Shown here: positions 7,483 through 16,348 of the stretch, piece by piece | Layout of the letters: every line of letters begins with the position of its first letter | How positions within the stretch are numbered: position 1 is the first letter of the stretch | Assembly (NCBI RefSeq): GCF_009498215.1 | Contig: NZ_CP043499.1 | Location: 1,897,523-1,961,522 of the forward strand | Length of the DNA stretch: 64,000 bases | DNA from: Rhizobium grahamii | GTDB lineage: Bacteria > Pseudomonadota > Alphaproteobacteria > Rhizobiales > Rhizobiaceae | Direction of reading: 5' to 3' | Position numbers and translations under genes: made by a program | The notes under the pieces: model-generated | Told to the model about the DNA's origin: nothing | Seen by the model: only the letters and a program-made list of their open reading frames with translations | The model's database searches: none

Positions 7483-8640
7483 ATGACAGTTGAGTTCGAC
7501 GTTGCCGTGATCGGCCTCGGCGCCATGGGAAGTGCAGCACTCTCTCACCTTTCGGCGCGTGGCGCCAAGGCGATCGGGATCGACGCCTATTTCCCGGCCC
7601 ATACGCTTGGTTCCTCGCATGGAGACAGCCGTCTCATCCGGCTCGGCTATTTCGAGGATCCATCCTATGTGCCGCTCTTGAAGCGTGCCTATCGTAACTG
7701 GCGGGACCTGGAGGCTCGGCTTCGCTCGGATATCCTGACGATCACCGGTGTTCTCCAGATCGGCAGCGAGAACAGCAAGATCGTCGCCGGAACGCGTGCG
7801 TCCTGCGAGATGCACGGATTGGCGCACGAAGTGTTCGACAAAAGCGAGATGGCGCTTCGGTTTCCCGCCTTCCAGCTCGACGATTGCGAAATCGCCATCC
7901 TTGACCCCCAGGGCGGCTATCTGAAGCCCGAGGCTGCCGTGATGGGTTATCTCAAGCTGGCAGCGCAAGACGGCGCAGTCCTGCATTTTGGCGAACGGGT
8001 TACCGCCATCGAACCGAGCGACAGCGGCGTGACGATCCGGTCGGCCGTTGGTCAATACCGCGCCAAGAAGGTCGTCGTCGCCACCGGTTCCTGGATCGCC
8101 GAGCTCGTTCCGCACCTGAAGGAGCATGCCGTCCCGATCCGGCAGGTCGTCGCCTGGTATCAGCCACGCGACGGCTTTGCGACCGAACCAAGACGCATGC
8201 CATGCTTCCTCCGCGACGAGGGAACAGAAGGCTCCTACTTCGGCTTTCCGGCAATTGGCGTCGATGGCGTCAAGATCGGACGGCATGCCCACTTCCGCGA
8301 GCCGATCGATCCCAATCAACCCAATCCGCCTGTCAATGAAGCGGACACCGCGCTGCTCGACGGCTTCATCGCAAAGCGTGTGCCTGCCGCTGCCGGCCTG
8401 CGGGTCAATGCGATTACCTGCCGCTATACGATGTTGCCAAGCGAGGACTTCCTGCTCGACTTTGCACCCGGCAATCCGAACGTGGTCGTCGCTTCGCCGT
8501 GCTCCGGGCACGGCTTCAAGTTCACCAGTGTCGTCGGTGAAATTCTTGCCGATCTCGCGCTCGAGGGCGGAACGAGCCTGCCGATCGGAGCCTTCTCGTT
8601 CGATGCCATGACGCGCTTTCTGGCGCAACGCCAACAGTAG
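7483..8640 (+). CDS. Monomeric sarcosine / N-methyltryptophan oxidase-family flavoprotein
   Basis: A 385-residue FAD oxidase of the MSOX/SolA family. The N-terminus has the dinucleotide fold VIGLGAMGSAALSHLSARG. Cys313 in ITCRYTM aligns with the Cys that covalently holds FAD in this family, and GHGFKFTSVVGE near the C-terminus is the conserved FAD-contact segment. Enzymes of this group oxidise secondary amines such as sarcosine, N-methyltryptophan or pipecolate, forming H2O2. It lies ten bases after the lyase homologue at the end of the operon, so it may oxidise or demethylate a methylated amine in the same pathway. The real substrate is unknown. Confidence 0.87.
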   Translation: MTVEFDVAVIGLGAMGSAALSHLSARGAKAIGIDAYFPAHTLGSSHGDSRLIRLGYFEDPSYVPLLKRAYRNWRDLEARLRSDILTITGVLQIGSENSKIVAGTRASCEMHGLAHEVFDKSEMALRFPAFQLDDCEIAILDPQGGYLKPEAAVMGYLKLAAQDGAVLHFGERVTAIEPSDSGVTIRSAVGQYRAKKVVVATGSWIAELVPHLKEHAVPIRQVVAWYQPRDGFATEPRRMPCFLRDEGTEGSYFGFPAIGVDGVKIGRHAHFREPIDPNQPNPPVNEADTALLDGFIAKRVPAAAGLRVNAITCRYTMLPSEDFLLDFAPGNPNVVVASPCSGHGFKFTSVVGEILADLALEGGTSLPIGAFSFDAMTRFLAQRQQ

Positions 8641-8648
8641 CCGGACTG

Positions 8649-8674
8649 GAAAGGGGCCGAGATCAGCCCCTTTC
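8649..8674. terminator. Bidirectional terminator hairpin between convergent genes
   Basis: GAAAGGGGC and GCCCCTTTC form a 9-bp perfect stem with an 8-base loop. It lies between the flavoprotein gene (plus) and the alpha-mannosidase gene (minus), which converge here. The A/T edge of the stem gives a short U tract on both strands. Confidence 0.75.
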
Positions 8675-8686
8675 GCCACCAGGCAT

Positions 8687-11600
8687 TCAGCTCTTCGAAA
8701 TCCGCCAGCTCTTGACCTCGAAGGGCATCAATCCTTCGGCGGGTATATCCATCGCTTCCTCCAGGATGCTGACGGGACCCTCGTTGCGCCAGCCGGACGG
8801 CAGGTCGAGTGCGAGAGCGCCGCGGCGTCCAGCGGGTTCGTAGACACGCACAATCAGCCCATCCCCGTCCTCCGTCGGCTTGATCGTTGAAAGAGCAGCG
8901 TCGATGCCGCTCGTCTTCAGCGGCTGCCAGTTCCCGGTCGCGCGATCTGTCGCCGGGGCAACGAGAAGCGGCTGGTTCAGGTCCTCGGCTTCTTCGCGAA
9001 CTCCCCCGTCATACCAGGCGCCCTCATGCGGCATCAGCGCGTAGGTGAACCTCTGAAAGCCTTCATCAGCGAGCGGGTCAGGATAGATCGGAGATCGCAG
9101 CAACGACAGGCCGAGAACATTGCCGCGAATGCTGTGGCCATACTTGGCGTCATTCAAAATTGCGACACCGAAGCCTGGCTCGGAAAGGTCGGCGAAACGG
9201 TGGGCCGGCGCCTCAAACATGGCCGCGTCCCACGACGTGTTGGAGTGCGTTGGCCTCTCGACGACGCCATAGGCGCATTCGCAGGTCGCGCGGGCGTTGC
9301 TGACGGCGACGTTGGTCAGCGTGCGCAGGAACGCGCGGCGGTCACGCCAATCGAGCTCGGTCTCTATATCGACGCGTCGGGCATTGGCGCCAAGCGACAG
9401 GATTTGCGTGATCCGCGAGTGCCGCCATGTTCTGACGATCCGGATCGCCACTCGGTGCGGTCCATCGTCTAGGACTTCGAGGCTGTCGAGTGCACTTATC
9501 TCTTCCCCGCGAGCAGCGTAGTCCTCCTCGACATCCCAGGCGTCCCAGTTGCGCGGCTTATCGGCGGGATAGACGAACAGACGATTGCCGCCATCCTGCA
9601 AAGCCTCACGACCAGTCGGCTTGTGAATGATGCTTGCGATCGAACCATCCTTCGCCAAGCTGACCTTCAGGATCGCGTTTTCGAGGTGCCTGCGACTGAC
9701 CGAGAGGCCGGGCGTTGCCTGCAGCGTTTCTCGGGCGAGGACGGCAACACCAAGCGGCGGGATCATGACGTCAGATGAAACGATACTCCCTTCTGGCAGC
9801 GTCAGCCGGGCCGGGCGGGTGGACAGGGATGGATTGACGACGAGAAGGTTGTCGCCGGTGCCCTTCGGCAAGTGCGCGGCAATGCTTTCCATCGCTTCTG
9901 ATTGGGCCGCCTGGCCGGTCGCGATCACCGCTTCGAGTTCCGTTTCCGCGTCGGCATAGACTTCTGCGATCGACGAGCCCGGAAGAATGTCATGGAACTC
10001 GTTCTTCAAGACGAAGCGCCATTCCGGCTCCATCGATCGCGGCTTGTTGGCGCCAAGCAGATGCGCGAGACCGAAAAGTGTCTCCGTCGTGATCAGCGTG
10101 CGTTCGGCCTTACGATGCAGGCGCTTGACGACGCTTTGACTGGTCAGCGTCGCGCGATGCAGTTCAAGATAGATCTCGCCCCGCCACGTCGCCAGGTTCT
10201 TCGCTGTGGCGCTCTGATGGGCGCCTTCGAAGAAGCCGTGGACATTCGTCCACCTTGCCTTGGGCAGTGCTGGAAATACGCGCAGCTGCTCTTCGCGGAC
10301 GATCATCTCCGGCGTGACCCCACCGCCGCCGTCGCCGTAGCCGACCGCGAGAAGGGTGGTGTCGTGCTTGTCCTTATTCTTGAAATTCCGCCACGTCGGG
10401 ACGAAGCAGTCGGCGCGTACAAAGCCGTTGTAGCCCTGCATTGGATTGTCGAACGTGTGGGTAAGGACCCGGCTTCCATCAAGCCCCTCCCACCAGAAGA
10501 GATCGGATGGGAATTTGTTTGTCTCCGACCAGTTGACCTTGATCGTGAAGAAGCTATCCATCCCTCCCTGCCTTAGCAGCTGCGGCAGGGCGCCGGAGAA
10601 GCCGAAGCAATCCGGCAGCCAGCAAACACGGTGGCGAGTGCCGAACGTCTTTTCAAAATAGCGCTGCCCATAGAGGATTTGCCGGGCAAGGCTCTCGCCG
10701 GTCGGCATGTTCGTGTCGGGCTCGACCCACATGCCGCCGAGCGTCTCCCATTGGCCCTCACGGCTTCTTTCGACGATCCGCTCAAGCAGCGCCGGATCGT
10801 CTTCGGCGATCTGCGCATAGTAGTGGGCGGTCGATTGGTTGAAGCGGAAGTCGGATGATTGCTCCATTAGCGACAGCGCGGTGTGGAACGTGCGGCGCAT
10901 CTTGCGCCGTGTCTCGTTGTAGGGCCACAACCACGCCAGATCGATGTGTGCATGTCCTGTCAGTGCGATCTCGCCCTGCGGCGGGAAACGTTCCTGGAGT
11001 CCTCGAAGTTTTTCCAGCAAGACCTGATGGGCGGAAATCACACTCGCGCGCTCGGCTTGATTGAGTCCCTCGGGCGAAGCTTCCAACGGCGGAAGCTGCC
11101 AGACTTTCTGCAGCATCGGAGATGGCGCCATGCGCGCCACATAAGCAGCTGTGGCGGAGGGCCACTCCAGTCCCCTCATTGCGTCCTCGGCAATATCCAG
11201 AAGGTGTGGAACGACCTCATGCTGCTCCAGAATATGGACCGACTCGCAAATCTGCCGCAGCAACAGCCAGAGATCGTCGACGGCCGTGTCGAGCCAGATC
11301 AGCGCTGCATGCTCCAGTCTCGGTGCCCGAACCGGCTCGCCGAAAGGTAACCTGGCCACGCTTTCGGATGTGATCCTGACGTTGCTCGAAGGCAGCGCAA
11401 ATTCACGGTGGTAGGGATCGAGACCAAGCCGCTTTTCATTGCCGGCCTCGTCGTTCAGCGTGATCAGGCTTTCACCGCCGAGATCCAGCGCCAGGCGCGC
11501 GTCTTTGAGTGGCCAATGATCTGGGACATTCGCACGCGCCGAAAAGTGAACCGTGCCAACGCTCTCGGGCCAGAGCGCGCCAATCTCGATCGGCTCACCG

Positions 11601-11707
11601 TTGAACGTCCAGCCATCGACTTGAACCACTTCTCGGATGCGCCAGTAGGCAAGCTCGGTCGTGCGGACATGAAGGCGTTCGAGGCGTTGGGCAAGCGTGA
11701 GCGTCAT
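8687..11707 (-). CDS. GH38 alpha-mannosidase
   Basis: A 1006-residue glycosidase of family 38. Metal-binding residues His254 and Asp256 lie in TGHAHIDLAWLWP, and the predicted nucleophile Asp366 is in CWLPDCFGFSGALPQ, followed by the beta-rich C-terminal domains of the family. No signal peptide is visible (MTLTLAQRLERLHVRTTELA), so it probably acts on short mannosides in the cytoplasm after import. The gene faces away from a small secreted-protein gene and is near a LacI regulator, a GH2 enzyme and a sugar ABC transporter, suggesting one glycan-use cassette. The exact linkage is not predictable. Confidence 0.92.
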   Translation of the reverse strand: MTLTLAQRLERLHVRTTELAYWRIREVVQVDGWTFNGEPIEIGALWPESVGTVHFSARANVPDHWPLKDARLALDLGGESLITLNDEAGNEKRLGLDPYHREFALPSSNVRITSESVARLPFGEPVRAPRLEHAALIWLDTAVDDLWLLLRQICESVHILEQHEVVPHLLDIAEDAMRGLEWPSATAAYVARMAPSPMLQKVWQLPPLEASPEGLNQAERASVISAHQVLLEKLRGLQERFPPQGEIALTGHAHIDLAWLWPYNETRRKMRRTFHTALSLMEQSSDFRFNQSTAHYYAQIAEDDPALLERIVERSREGQWETLGGMWVEPDTNMPTGESLARQILYGQRYFEKTFGTRHRVCWLPDCFGFSGALPQLLRQGGMDSFFTIKVNWSETNKFPSDLFWWEGLDGSRVLTHTFDNPMQGYNGFVRADCFVPTWRNFKNKDKHDTTLLAVGYGDGGGGVTPEMIVREEQLRVFPALPKARWTNVHGFFEGAHQSATAKNLATWRGEIYLELHRATLTSQSVVKRLHRKAERTLITTETLFGLAHLLGANKPRSMEPEWRFVLKNEFHDILPGSSIAEVYADAETELEAVIATGQAAQSEAMESIAAHLPKGTGDNLLVVNPSLSTRPARLTLPEGSIVSSDVMIPPLGVAVLARETLQATPGLSVSRRHLENAILKVSLAKDGSIASIIHKPTGREALQDGGNRLFVYPADKPRNWDAWDVEEDYAARGEEISALDSLEVLDDGPHRVAIRIVRTWRHSRITQILSLGANARRVDIETELDWRDRRAFLRTLTNVAVSNARATCECAYGVVERPTHSNTSWDAAMFEAPAHRFADLSEPGFGVAILNDAKYGHSIRGNVLGLSLLRSPIYPDPLADEGFQRFTYALMPHEGAWYDGGVREEAEDLNQPLLVAPATDRATGNWQPLKTSGIDAALSTIKPTEDGDGLIVRVYEPAGRRGALALDLPSGWRNEGPVSILEEAMDIPAEGLMPFEVKSWRISKS

Positions 11708-12094
11708 GAGAATTACCCTGCGATTTGAAACGAAGATTAAAAAGCGGCGGTCGCATCAGCGTGCCGGGTGAATGGATAGAGATCTGAAAATCTGTTGGTC
11801 GCCAGAATGGGCTTGCAGGCGATGGTTTCGGTGTTTCCGCACGCCATCGCATGCTCTCCGGCTGCTTTGTTCCGTGGACGTTCAACCCAACGATTGCGAA
11901 CCCTATCGCCGGAAGTTGGGCAGACGCCATGGGAAAATGTTGGATACCGACCGCTGGCAGTTCTGCCTCCAATGCCTGCCGGTTTCATCGCCGCGATCGT
12001 GATCGATGACGCTGCCGCCTTACTCAGTTCGAATGAATTGTCAGCGGGGATCATCTGTAATTTAGTATGTATTAATATACTACAGGAGGGCGCC
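11708..12094. other. Divergent intergenic region, 387 bp
   Basis: This stretch separates the alpha-mannosidase start from the small secreted-protein gene. I see no convincing gene in it; the open frames crossing it lack a ribosome site and a recognisable product. The only clear structure is an AT-rich inverted repeat at 12063-12082, just before the ribosome site of the small gene. Confidence 0.6.
12063..12082. promoter_or_regulatory. AT-rich inverted repeat, possible operator
   Basis: TAGTAT and ATACTA flank an 8-base spacer that is itself AT-rich (GTATTAAT). The repeat ends only three bases before the AGGAGG ribosome site of the small secreted-protein gene at 12095, where a bound regulator would block transcription. 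The neighbouring LacI protein is a candidate binder, but the site lacks the central CG typical of LacI operators. Confidence 0.4.
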
Positions 12095-12304
12095 ATGCGA
12101 ATACTTCTCGCTATCGTGATGTGCTGCGTTGCATTCGATGTCTCTGCGTCGAGCCGTTACATTCATGTTCCCGGTTTTGCCTTCAAGACCGACCCGAGCT
12201 GTCATCGAACCAAGCCGGCCGATCGCTTTGATCCTGTCTGCGATGAACCGGTCCTGGGCTATAAGGATTTCTCACCGTTCTTTCTGGTTCCAAGCGCAAG
12301 CTAA
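12095..12304 (+). CDS. Small secreted protein, unknown function
   Basis: A 69-residue protein starting at an ATG with a strong ribosome site (CAGGAGGGCGCC). Residues 1-18 look like a signal peptide (MRILLAIVMCCVAFDVSA). The mature part of about 50 residues contains two Cys (DPSCHRTK and DPVCDEP), which could form a disulfide in the periplasm, and ends FSPFFLVPSAS. I do not recognise the family. Its stop overlaps the 3' end of the convergent LacI gene by four bases. The good ribosome site, signal peptide and clean stop argue for a real gene. Confidence 0.62.
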   Translation: MRILLAIVMCCVAFDVSASSRYIHVPGFAFKTDPSCHRTKPADRFDPVCDEPVLGYKDFSPFFLVPSAS

Positions 12305-13335
12305 CCACGTTCGGTGGATGGCACAGGGTGGATAGATCCGCGCTCGATCAGCGGGCACTCAATCTTCACGCGCTGCGCACTTCGGTGCGCGGATATCCCG
12401 TCGTTCTGATCCAGCAAGGTGCCGACGGCCCAGCGAGCCATCTCGTCATGGGGGAGAAGCACCGTCGATAGAGGCGGAACCATGTAGGAGGCGAGATCCT
12501 CGTCGTCGAAACCGACGACGGAGATATCCTCGGGCACCCTCAGTCCCCGGCTCTTGATGGCGTCGTAGGCGCCGACGGCCATGCGGTCGTTGAAACAGAA
12601 GATCGCGGTCGGCGGGTCCGCCGAATCCAGAAGTCGCGTCGTCAACGCGCGGCCGCCGTCGACCGTCCATCCGCCAGTTAGGATCAGTTCCTCGTCGATC
12701 GGCACGTCCCAGGTGGTCAGGGCCTGGCGATATCCCTTTTCCCTGTCCTGTGCCGCTTCGATCCATTCTTCACCCTTCAGATGGGCGATCCGTCGATGGC
12801 CGGCGCGCAGAAGGGCATCGGTCGCGGCATGTCCGCCGGCGACGTCACCGGGAACAACTGACGGATGGCGGCGCTGCTTTTCATAGCAGTTCATGAGCAC
12901 GGTCGGCATGTCGCTCAGACGATCGGGGGCGACGACCTGCCGGGTCGTCAGTGTCGTGTAGAGGATGCCGATCACGTTCATTTCGAACAGCAGATCCAGG
13001 GCGGCATTTTCGAGCTTCGGATCCGAGCGGGTGCAGAAGGTTGCCACAATGACGTCCTGAAGCGCGGCTTCATCACGCGCCCCCTCGATGAAGGGCATGG
13101 CAAACGGCGTCGACATGACCTCGTCGATCAGCAAGCCGATCACCGGCCTGCGGTGTTCCGGGACGTTGTGCCGCGGTCCCTTTCGATAACCGAGTTCCTC
13201 GGCGGCTTCCATGACGCGAGCGCGCGTGGCCTGCGATACACGAGGATTGCTGACGCCATTCATGACGAGCGAGACCGTTGCCTGGGAGACGCCCGCCCGC
13301 TGCGCAACGTCGATCATCGTGGCACGCTTCGTCAC
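12301..13335 (-). CDS. LacI-family transcriptional regulator
   Basis: A 344-residue repressor. The N-terminal HTH and hinge read MIDVAQRAGVSQATVSLVMNG, followed by a periplasmic-binding-protein-like effector domain (GLLIDEVMSTPFAMPFIEGA; GGWTVDGGRALTTRLLD; FNDRMAVGAYDAIKSRG; SVVGFDDEDLASYMVPPLSTV). The annotated start is a GTG at 13335; the in-frame ATG six codons later is an alternative. It is divergent from the GH2 glycosidase gene and so is the probable sugar-responsive regulator of the GH2-ABC operon and perhaps of the GH38 gene. Confidence 0.9.
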   Translation of the reverse strand: MTKRATMIDVAQRAGVSQATVSLVMNGVSNPRVSQATRARVMEAAEELGYRKGPRHNVPEHRRPVIGLLIDEVMSTPFAMPFIEGARDEAALQDVIVATFCTRSDPKLENAALDLLFEMNVIGILYTTLTTRQVVAPDRLSDMPTVLMNCYEKQRRHPSVVPGDVAGGHAATDALLRAGHRRIAHLKGEEWIEAAQDREKGYRQALTTWDVPIDEELILTGGWTVDGGRALTTRLLDSADPPTAIFCFNDRMAVGAYDAIKSRGLRVPEDISVVGFDDEDLASYMVPPLSTVLLPHDEMARWAVGTLLDQNDGISAHRSAQRVKIECPLIERGSIHPVPSTERG

Positions 13336-13457
13336 TGTTTAACCCCGCTCCCTCATTCGGTCCGCCAATTGGAACTGATTGCAAACTATAAGGAATTTGG
13401 GTTGCCCACAACGTCCCTGCAGCTTGCTGTCCACGGCGCAAAAAACCGGCTTGCCTT

Positions 13458-13498
13458 TTAGTTATAAGGCCGATAATGCTTACTAATAATATAACTAA
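13458..13498. promoter_or_regulatory. Inverted repeat in the LacI/GH2 promoter region
   Basis: TTAGTTAT (13458-13465) and ATAACTAA (13491-13498) are perfect inverted 8-mers 25 bases apart. They overlap a tandem repeat of ACTAATAAT (13482-13490 and 13494-13502). The region directly precedes the GH2 ribosome site (AAGGAGG at 13512), so it is a reasonable regulator-binding or promoter element. Binding by the adjacent LacI protein is inferred. Confidence 0.4.
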
Positions 13499-13522
13499 TA
13501 ATTTTACATGCAAGGAGGGATC

Positions 13523-16282
13523 ATGCCAACTCAGAATGCGGCTGCGGAGGCTAAGGGTCGGGAAACGATAGCGCTTGATGGCGTCTGGGATTTCCAGTTC
13601 GGCGACAGCGATGCGTGGCGCAAGAGCGCCGTCCCCGCGGTCTGGCAGGCAGAGTTTGCGGATCTGCGGACAGCGTTCGGCCGGGCACGTCATCGGCGAA
13701 CATTTTCCCTGCCGCAGGAATGGGCAGGCAAAAGGGTCATGCTGCGTTTCGGCGCCGTGAACTATTTCGCCGAGGTGCTGGTCAACGGGCGAGCCGTTGG
13801 AACGCATGAAGGTGGCTATCTCCCGTTTTCCTTCATCATCCCGCACGATTTCCTTCGTCCGGAAAATGAGCTGGAAGTCGTCGTGACACTCCCAAGCGCC
13901 GATGCCAACCAGTATCCGCAGTTCCCCTTCTCCGAGATACCGCATGGCAAGCAGAGCTGGTACGGGCCGTTGGGCGGCATCTGGCAATCAGTTGTTCTCG
14001 AACAATGCGGCGAGTGCCATATCGAGCACGTAAAAGTCGACGCCGATCTGGCCTCGGGCGTGGTTGACTTTGATCTTGAATTGTCAGGCGATGGCGGCGG
14101 ATACGAAGCGACGGTCGCGATCGTCGATCCTGATGGTGTCGAGGTCGCGCGGGTCTCGTCCTCGGGAGCGTCGCTGCGCGCAACGATCGCTAACATCAAA
14201 GCCTGGTCGCCAGACACGCCGGCGCTTTATCGCGCCGATCTCATTCTTTCCGCTGGCGGCACACCCATCGACAGAACCTCCGTCACTTTCGGCTTTCGCA
14301 CGTTCGAGGCGCGTGACGGCAGGCTCTACCTCAACGGTGCGCCGTTCTACATGCGTGCGGCACTCGATCAGGACTATTATCCAGCGGGCATCTGCACGCC
14401 GCCTTCACTCGAATTCCTGGAAGATCAGGCGCGCAAGGCCAAGGCACTCGGCTTGAATACCTTGCGTATTCACATCAAGATTCCAGACCCCCGCTACTAC
14501 GAGGTTGCGGACAGGCTCGGGCTGGTGATCTGGACGGAAATTCCGAATGTGCAGATCTTCACGGAGGCATCGGCTCGGCGCATGCGGGAGACGATGGCCG
14601 GGATTCTGCGCCGCGATGGTCACCATCCGTCGATTGTCGCGTGGACGATCATCAACGAGGACTGGGGCACACGCCTCGTCGAGAACGAGGATCACCGTCG
14701 TTGGCTCGCCGATACCTATGATTGGCTGAAGGCGCTCGATCCGACGCGCCTAGTGTCCGACAATTCCGCGTGCTTCCCGAACTTTCACGTGAAGTCGGAT
14801 ATGAACGACTATCACTACTATCGCTCCGTGCCGGAGCGTCTTGGCGAGTGGGACGAACTCACCAAGCAGTTCGCCGGCGGCGCGTCCTGGACCTACTCCA
14901 GCCTCGGGGATGCGCAATGGCGCGGCGATGAACCGCTCATCGTTTCCGAGTTCGGCGTCTGGGGTTTGCCTGATCCTTCCAAGCTGCTGCTCGATGATGG
15001 CAGCGAGCCGTTCTGGATGGAGACGGGCGCTACCTGGGGAGATGGTGTCGCTTATCCGCATGGCATCCAGACCCGGTTCAACACCCTACATCTCGATGGT
15101 GTGTTCAAAGACTTTGGTGCCTTCATCGAAGCGGTGCAGTGGTACCAGTTCGACAATCTCAAGTACCAGATCGAGGTGATGCGATCCTATCCGTCGATCG
15201 TCGGCTACGTGATCACGGAATTCACGGATGTTCATTGGGAGGCCAACGGTCTCCTCGACATGAACCGCAATCCGCGTGTGTTTCACGACGTGTTTCCGCA
15301 GGTCAACGCGGATCTCGTCATCATCGCAAGGCCGGCAGCCTGGGCGGTGTATGCGGGCGATGTCCTTGACGTCGATGTCAGCGTCGCCACCGGCGGCGGC
15401 GAAATTCCGGATGGGGCAATCCTGAAATGGAGCTATGCCGAGCGCGGCGAGCGTGCGTTGCCGGCTGCGGGGCCGAACGGCCTGTCGAAAGCCGGTACGC
15501 TGAAGTTGCCGATACCAGAGTCTGCCACAAACGAGCGGCTGCGGATTGTCTTCGAAGTGATCTCGAACGGCGTTTCCATTTCGACGAACTTCCTCGACAT
15601 CTCGGTTTACGCGAAACGGCAGGCAACGCGCCTTCCGAGCGTGACGTCCAGGGACCCGGAACTGCTCGCCTTCGCGCAGGCAATCGGCTACCCGATCGCG
15701 CAGGCCGAGGCTGCCGATATCCATCTCGCTCATGCTCTTGATAGCGACGACATCGAGAAAATGCGCGAAGGCGCACGTTACCTTGTTATCGCCGACGGCT
15801 CGGTTGCCACCCATCGCAACCTTCGCACGGACGTTCCCGCAGGCGAGCGCCTTTATCGAGAAATGATCGTCAATGAGCGCAACATGCCTGTTGGCATCGA
15901 TCAGCAATTGCCGGGCATTGGTCTGATCGAGCGCGAGGGAACCATGTGGCGGGGCGACTGGATTGCGAACTTCAGCTGGATCCGGCGCAAGGGCGCATTT
16001 GCATCCATACCCGGCGGTCCGCTCCTTGATCTCTCGTTCGAGAAGGTGGTTCCGCATCATGTGATGACCGGCTTCAGGACGTTCGAGTTCGCCGGACCCG
16101 TTCATGGCGGTGTCGTCATCGGCTGGCTTCACAAACCCGCGGTCACCATTGCCGAGCGGAGTGTCGGGCGCGGTTCGTTGCTGGCAACCACCTTCCGGCT
16201 GACGAGCAGCGCTCCGGGTTCGGATCCTGTGGCCGTTGCCCTGTTCGATGCAATGACCGCGACCATCGCTCAGCGTCGTTGA
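13523..16282 (+). CDS. GH2 glycosidase (beta-galactosidase/mannosidase/glucuronidase family)
   Basis: About 919 residues from the ATG at 13523, chosen over the one at 13508 because AAGGAGG lies 4-5 bases upstream of it. It contains a sugar-binding jelly-roll (LDGVWDFQFGD to WYGPLGGIWQ), an immunoglobulin-like domain ending in the family signature TFGFRTFEARDGRLYLNG, then a TIM barrel. The predicted acid/base is Glu379 in IINEDWG and the nucleophile Glu476 in IVSEFGVWG. A long C-terminal extension of about 300 residues follows. There is no signal peptide, so it is cytosolic. Next to a sugar importer and an alpha-mannosidase, it probably trims imported oligosaccharides. GH2 substrate cannot be read from the sequence. 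Confidence 0.9.
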   Translation: MPTQNAAAEAKGRETIALDGVWDFQFGDSDAWRKSAVPAVWQAEFADLRTAFGRARHRRTFSLPQEWAGKRVMLRFGAVNYFAEVLVNGRAVGTHEGGYLPFSFIIPHDFLRPENELEVVVTLPSADANQYPQFPFSEIPHGKQSWYGPLGGIWQSVVLEQCGECHIEHVKVDADLASGVVDFDLELSGDGGGYEATVAIVDPDGVEVARVSSSGASLRATIANIKAWSPDTPALYRADLILSAGGTPIDRTSVTFGFRTFEARDGRLYLNGAPFYMRAALDQDYYPAGICTPPSLEFLEDQARKAKALGLNTLRIHIKIPDPRYYEVADRLGLVIWTEIPNVQIFTEASARRMRETMAGILRRDGHHPSIVAWTIINEDWGTRLVENEDHRRWLADTYDWLKALDPTRLVSDNSACFPNFHVKSDMNDYHYYRSVPERLGEWDELTKQFAGGASWTYSSLGDAQWRGDEPLIVSEFGVWGLPDPSKLLLDDGSEPFWMETGATWGDGVAYPHGIQTRFNTLHLDGVFKDFGAFIEAVQWYQFDNLKYQIEVMRSYPSIVGYVITEFTDVHWEANGLLDMNRNPRVFHDVFPQVNADLVIIARPAAWAVYAGDVLDVDVSVATGGGEIPDGAILKWSYAERGERALPAAGPNGLSKAGTLKLPIPESATNERLRIVFEVISNGVSISTNFLDISVYAKRQATRLPSVTSRDPELLAFAQAIGYPIAQAEAADIHLAHALDSDDIEKMREGARYLVIADGSVATHRNLRTDVPAGERLYREMIVNERNMPVGIDQQLPGIGLIEREGTMWRGDWIANFSWIRRKGAFASIPGGPLLDLSFEKVVPHHVMTGFRTFEFAGPVHGGVVIGWLHKPAVTIAERSVGRGSLLATTFRLTSSAPGSDPVAVALFDAMTATIAQRR

Positions 16283-16291
16283 GGTGAAGCG

Positions 16292-16313
16292 TGGGGCGCG
16301 GAGGAGCGCCCCA
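16292..16313 (+). terminator. Intercistronic stem-loop after GH2 gene
   Basis: TGGGGCGC and GCGCCCCA form a perfect 8-bp stem with a 6-base GGAGGA loop. No U tract follows and the ABC transporter ATPase starts 35 bases later, so it is probably an mRNA-processing or attenuating hairpin rather than a full stop. Confidence 0.55.
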
Positions 16314-16348
16314 TCTCGACCGGGCGTTGGAAATATCGGAGGAAAAGT

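Noticed and set aside
5962..8679. A 905-codon open frame on the minus strand
   Set aside because: It lies exactly antisense to the lyase and flavoprotein genes, both of which have clear family motifs and ribosome sites. The translation is rich in Arg, His and Gly and matches no fold; long antisense frames are common in GC-rich genes.
11737..12096. A 119-codon minus-strand frame in the GH38 upstream region
   Set aside because: It has no ribosome site, no domain, and would overlap the promoter and signal peptide region of the small secreted-protein gene.
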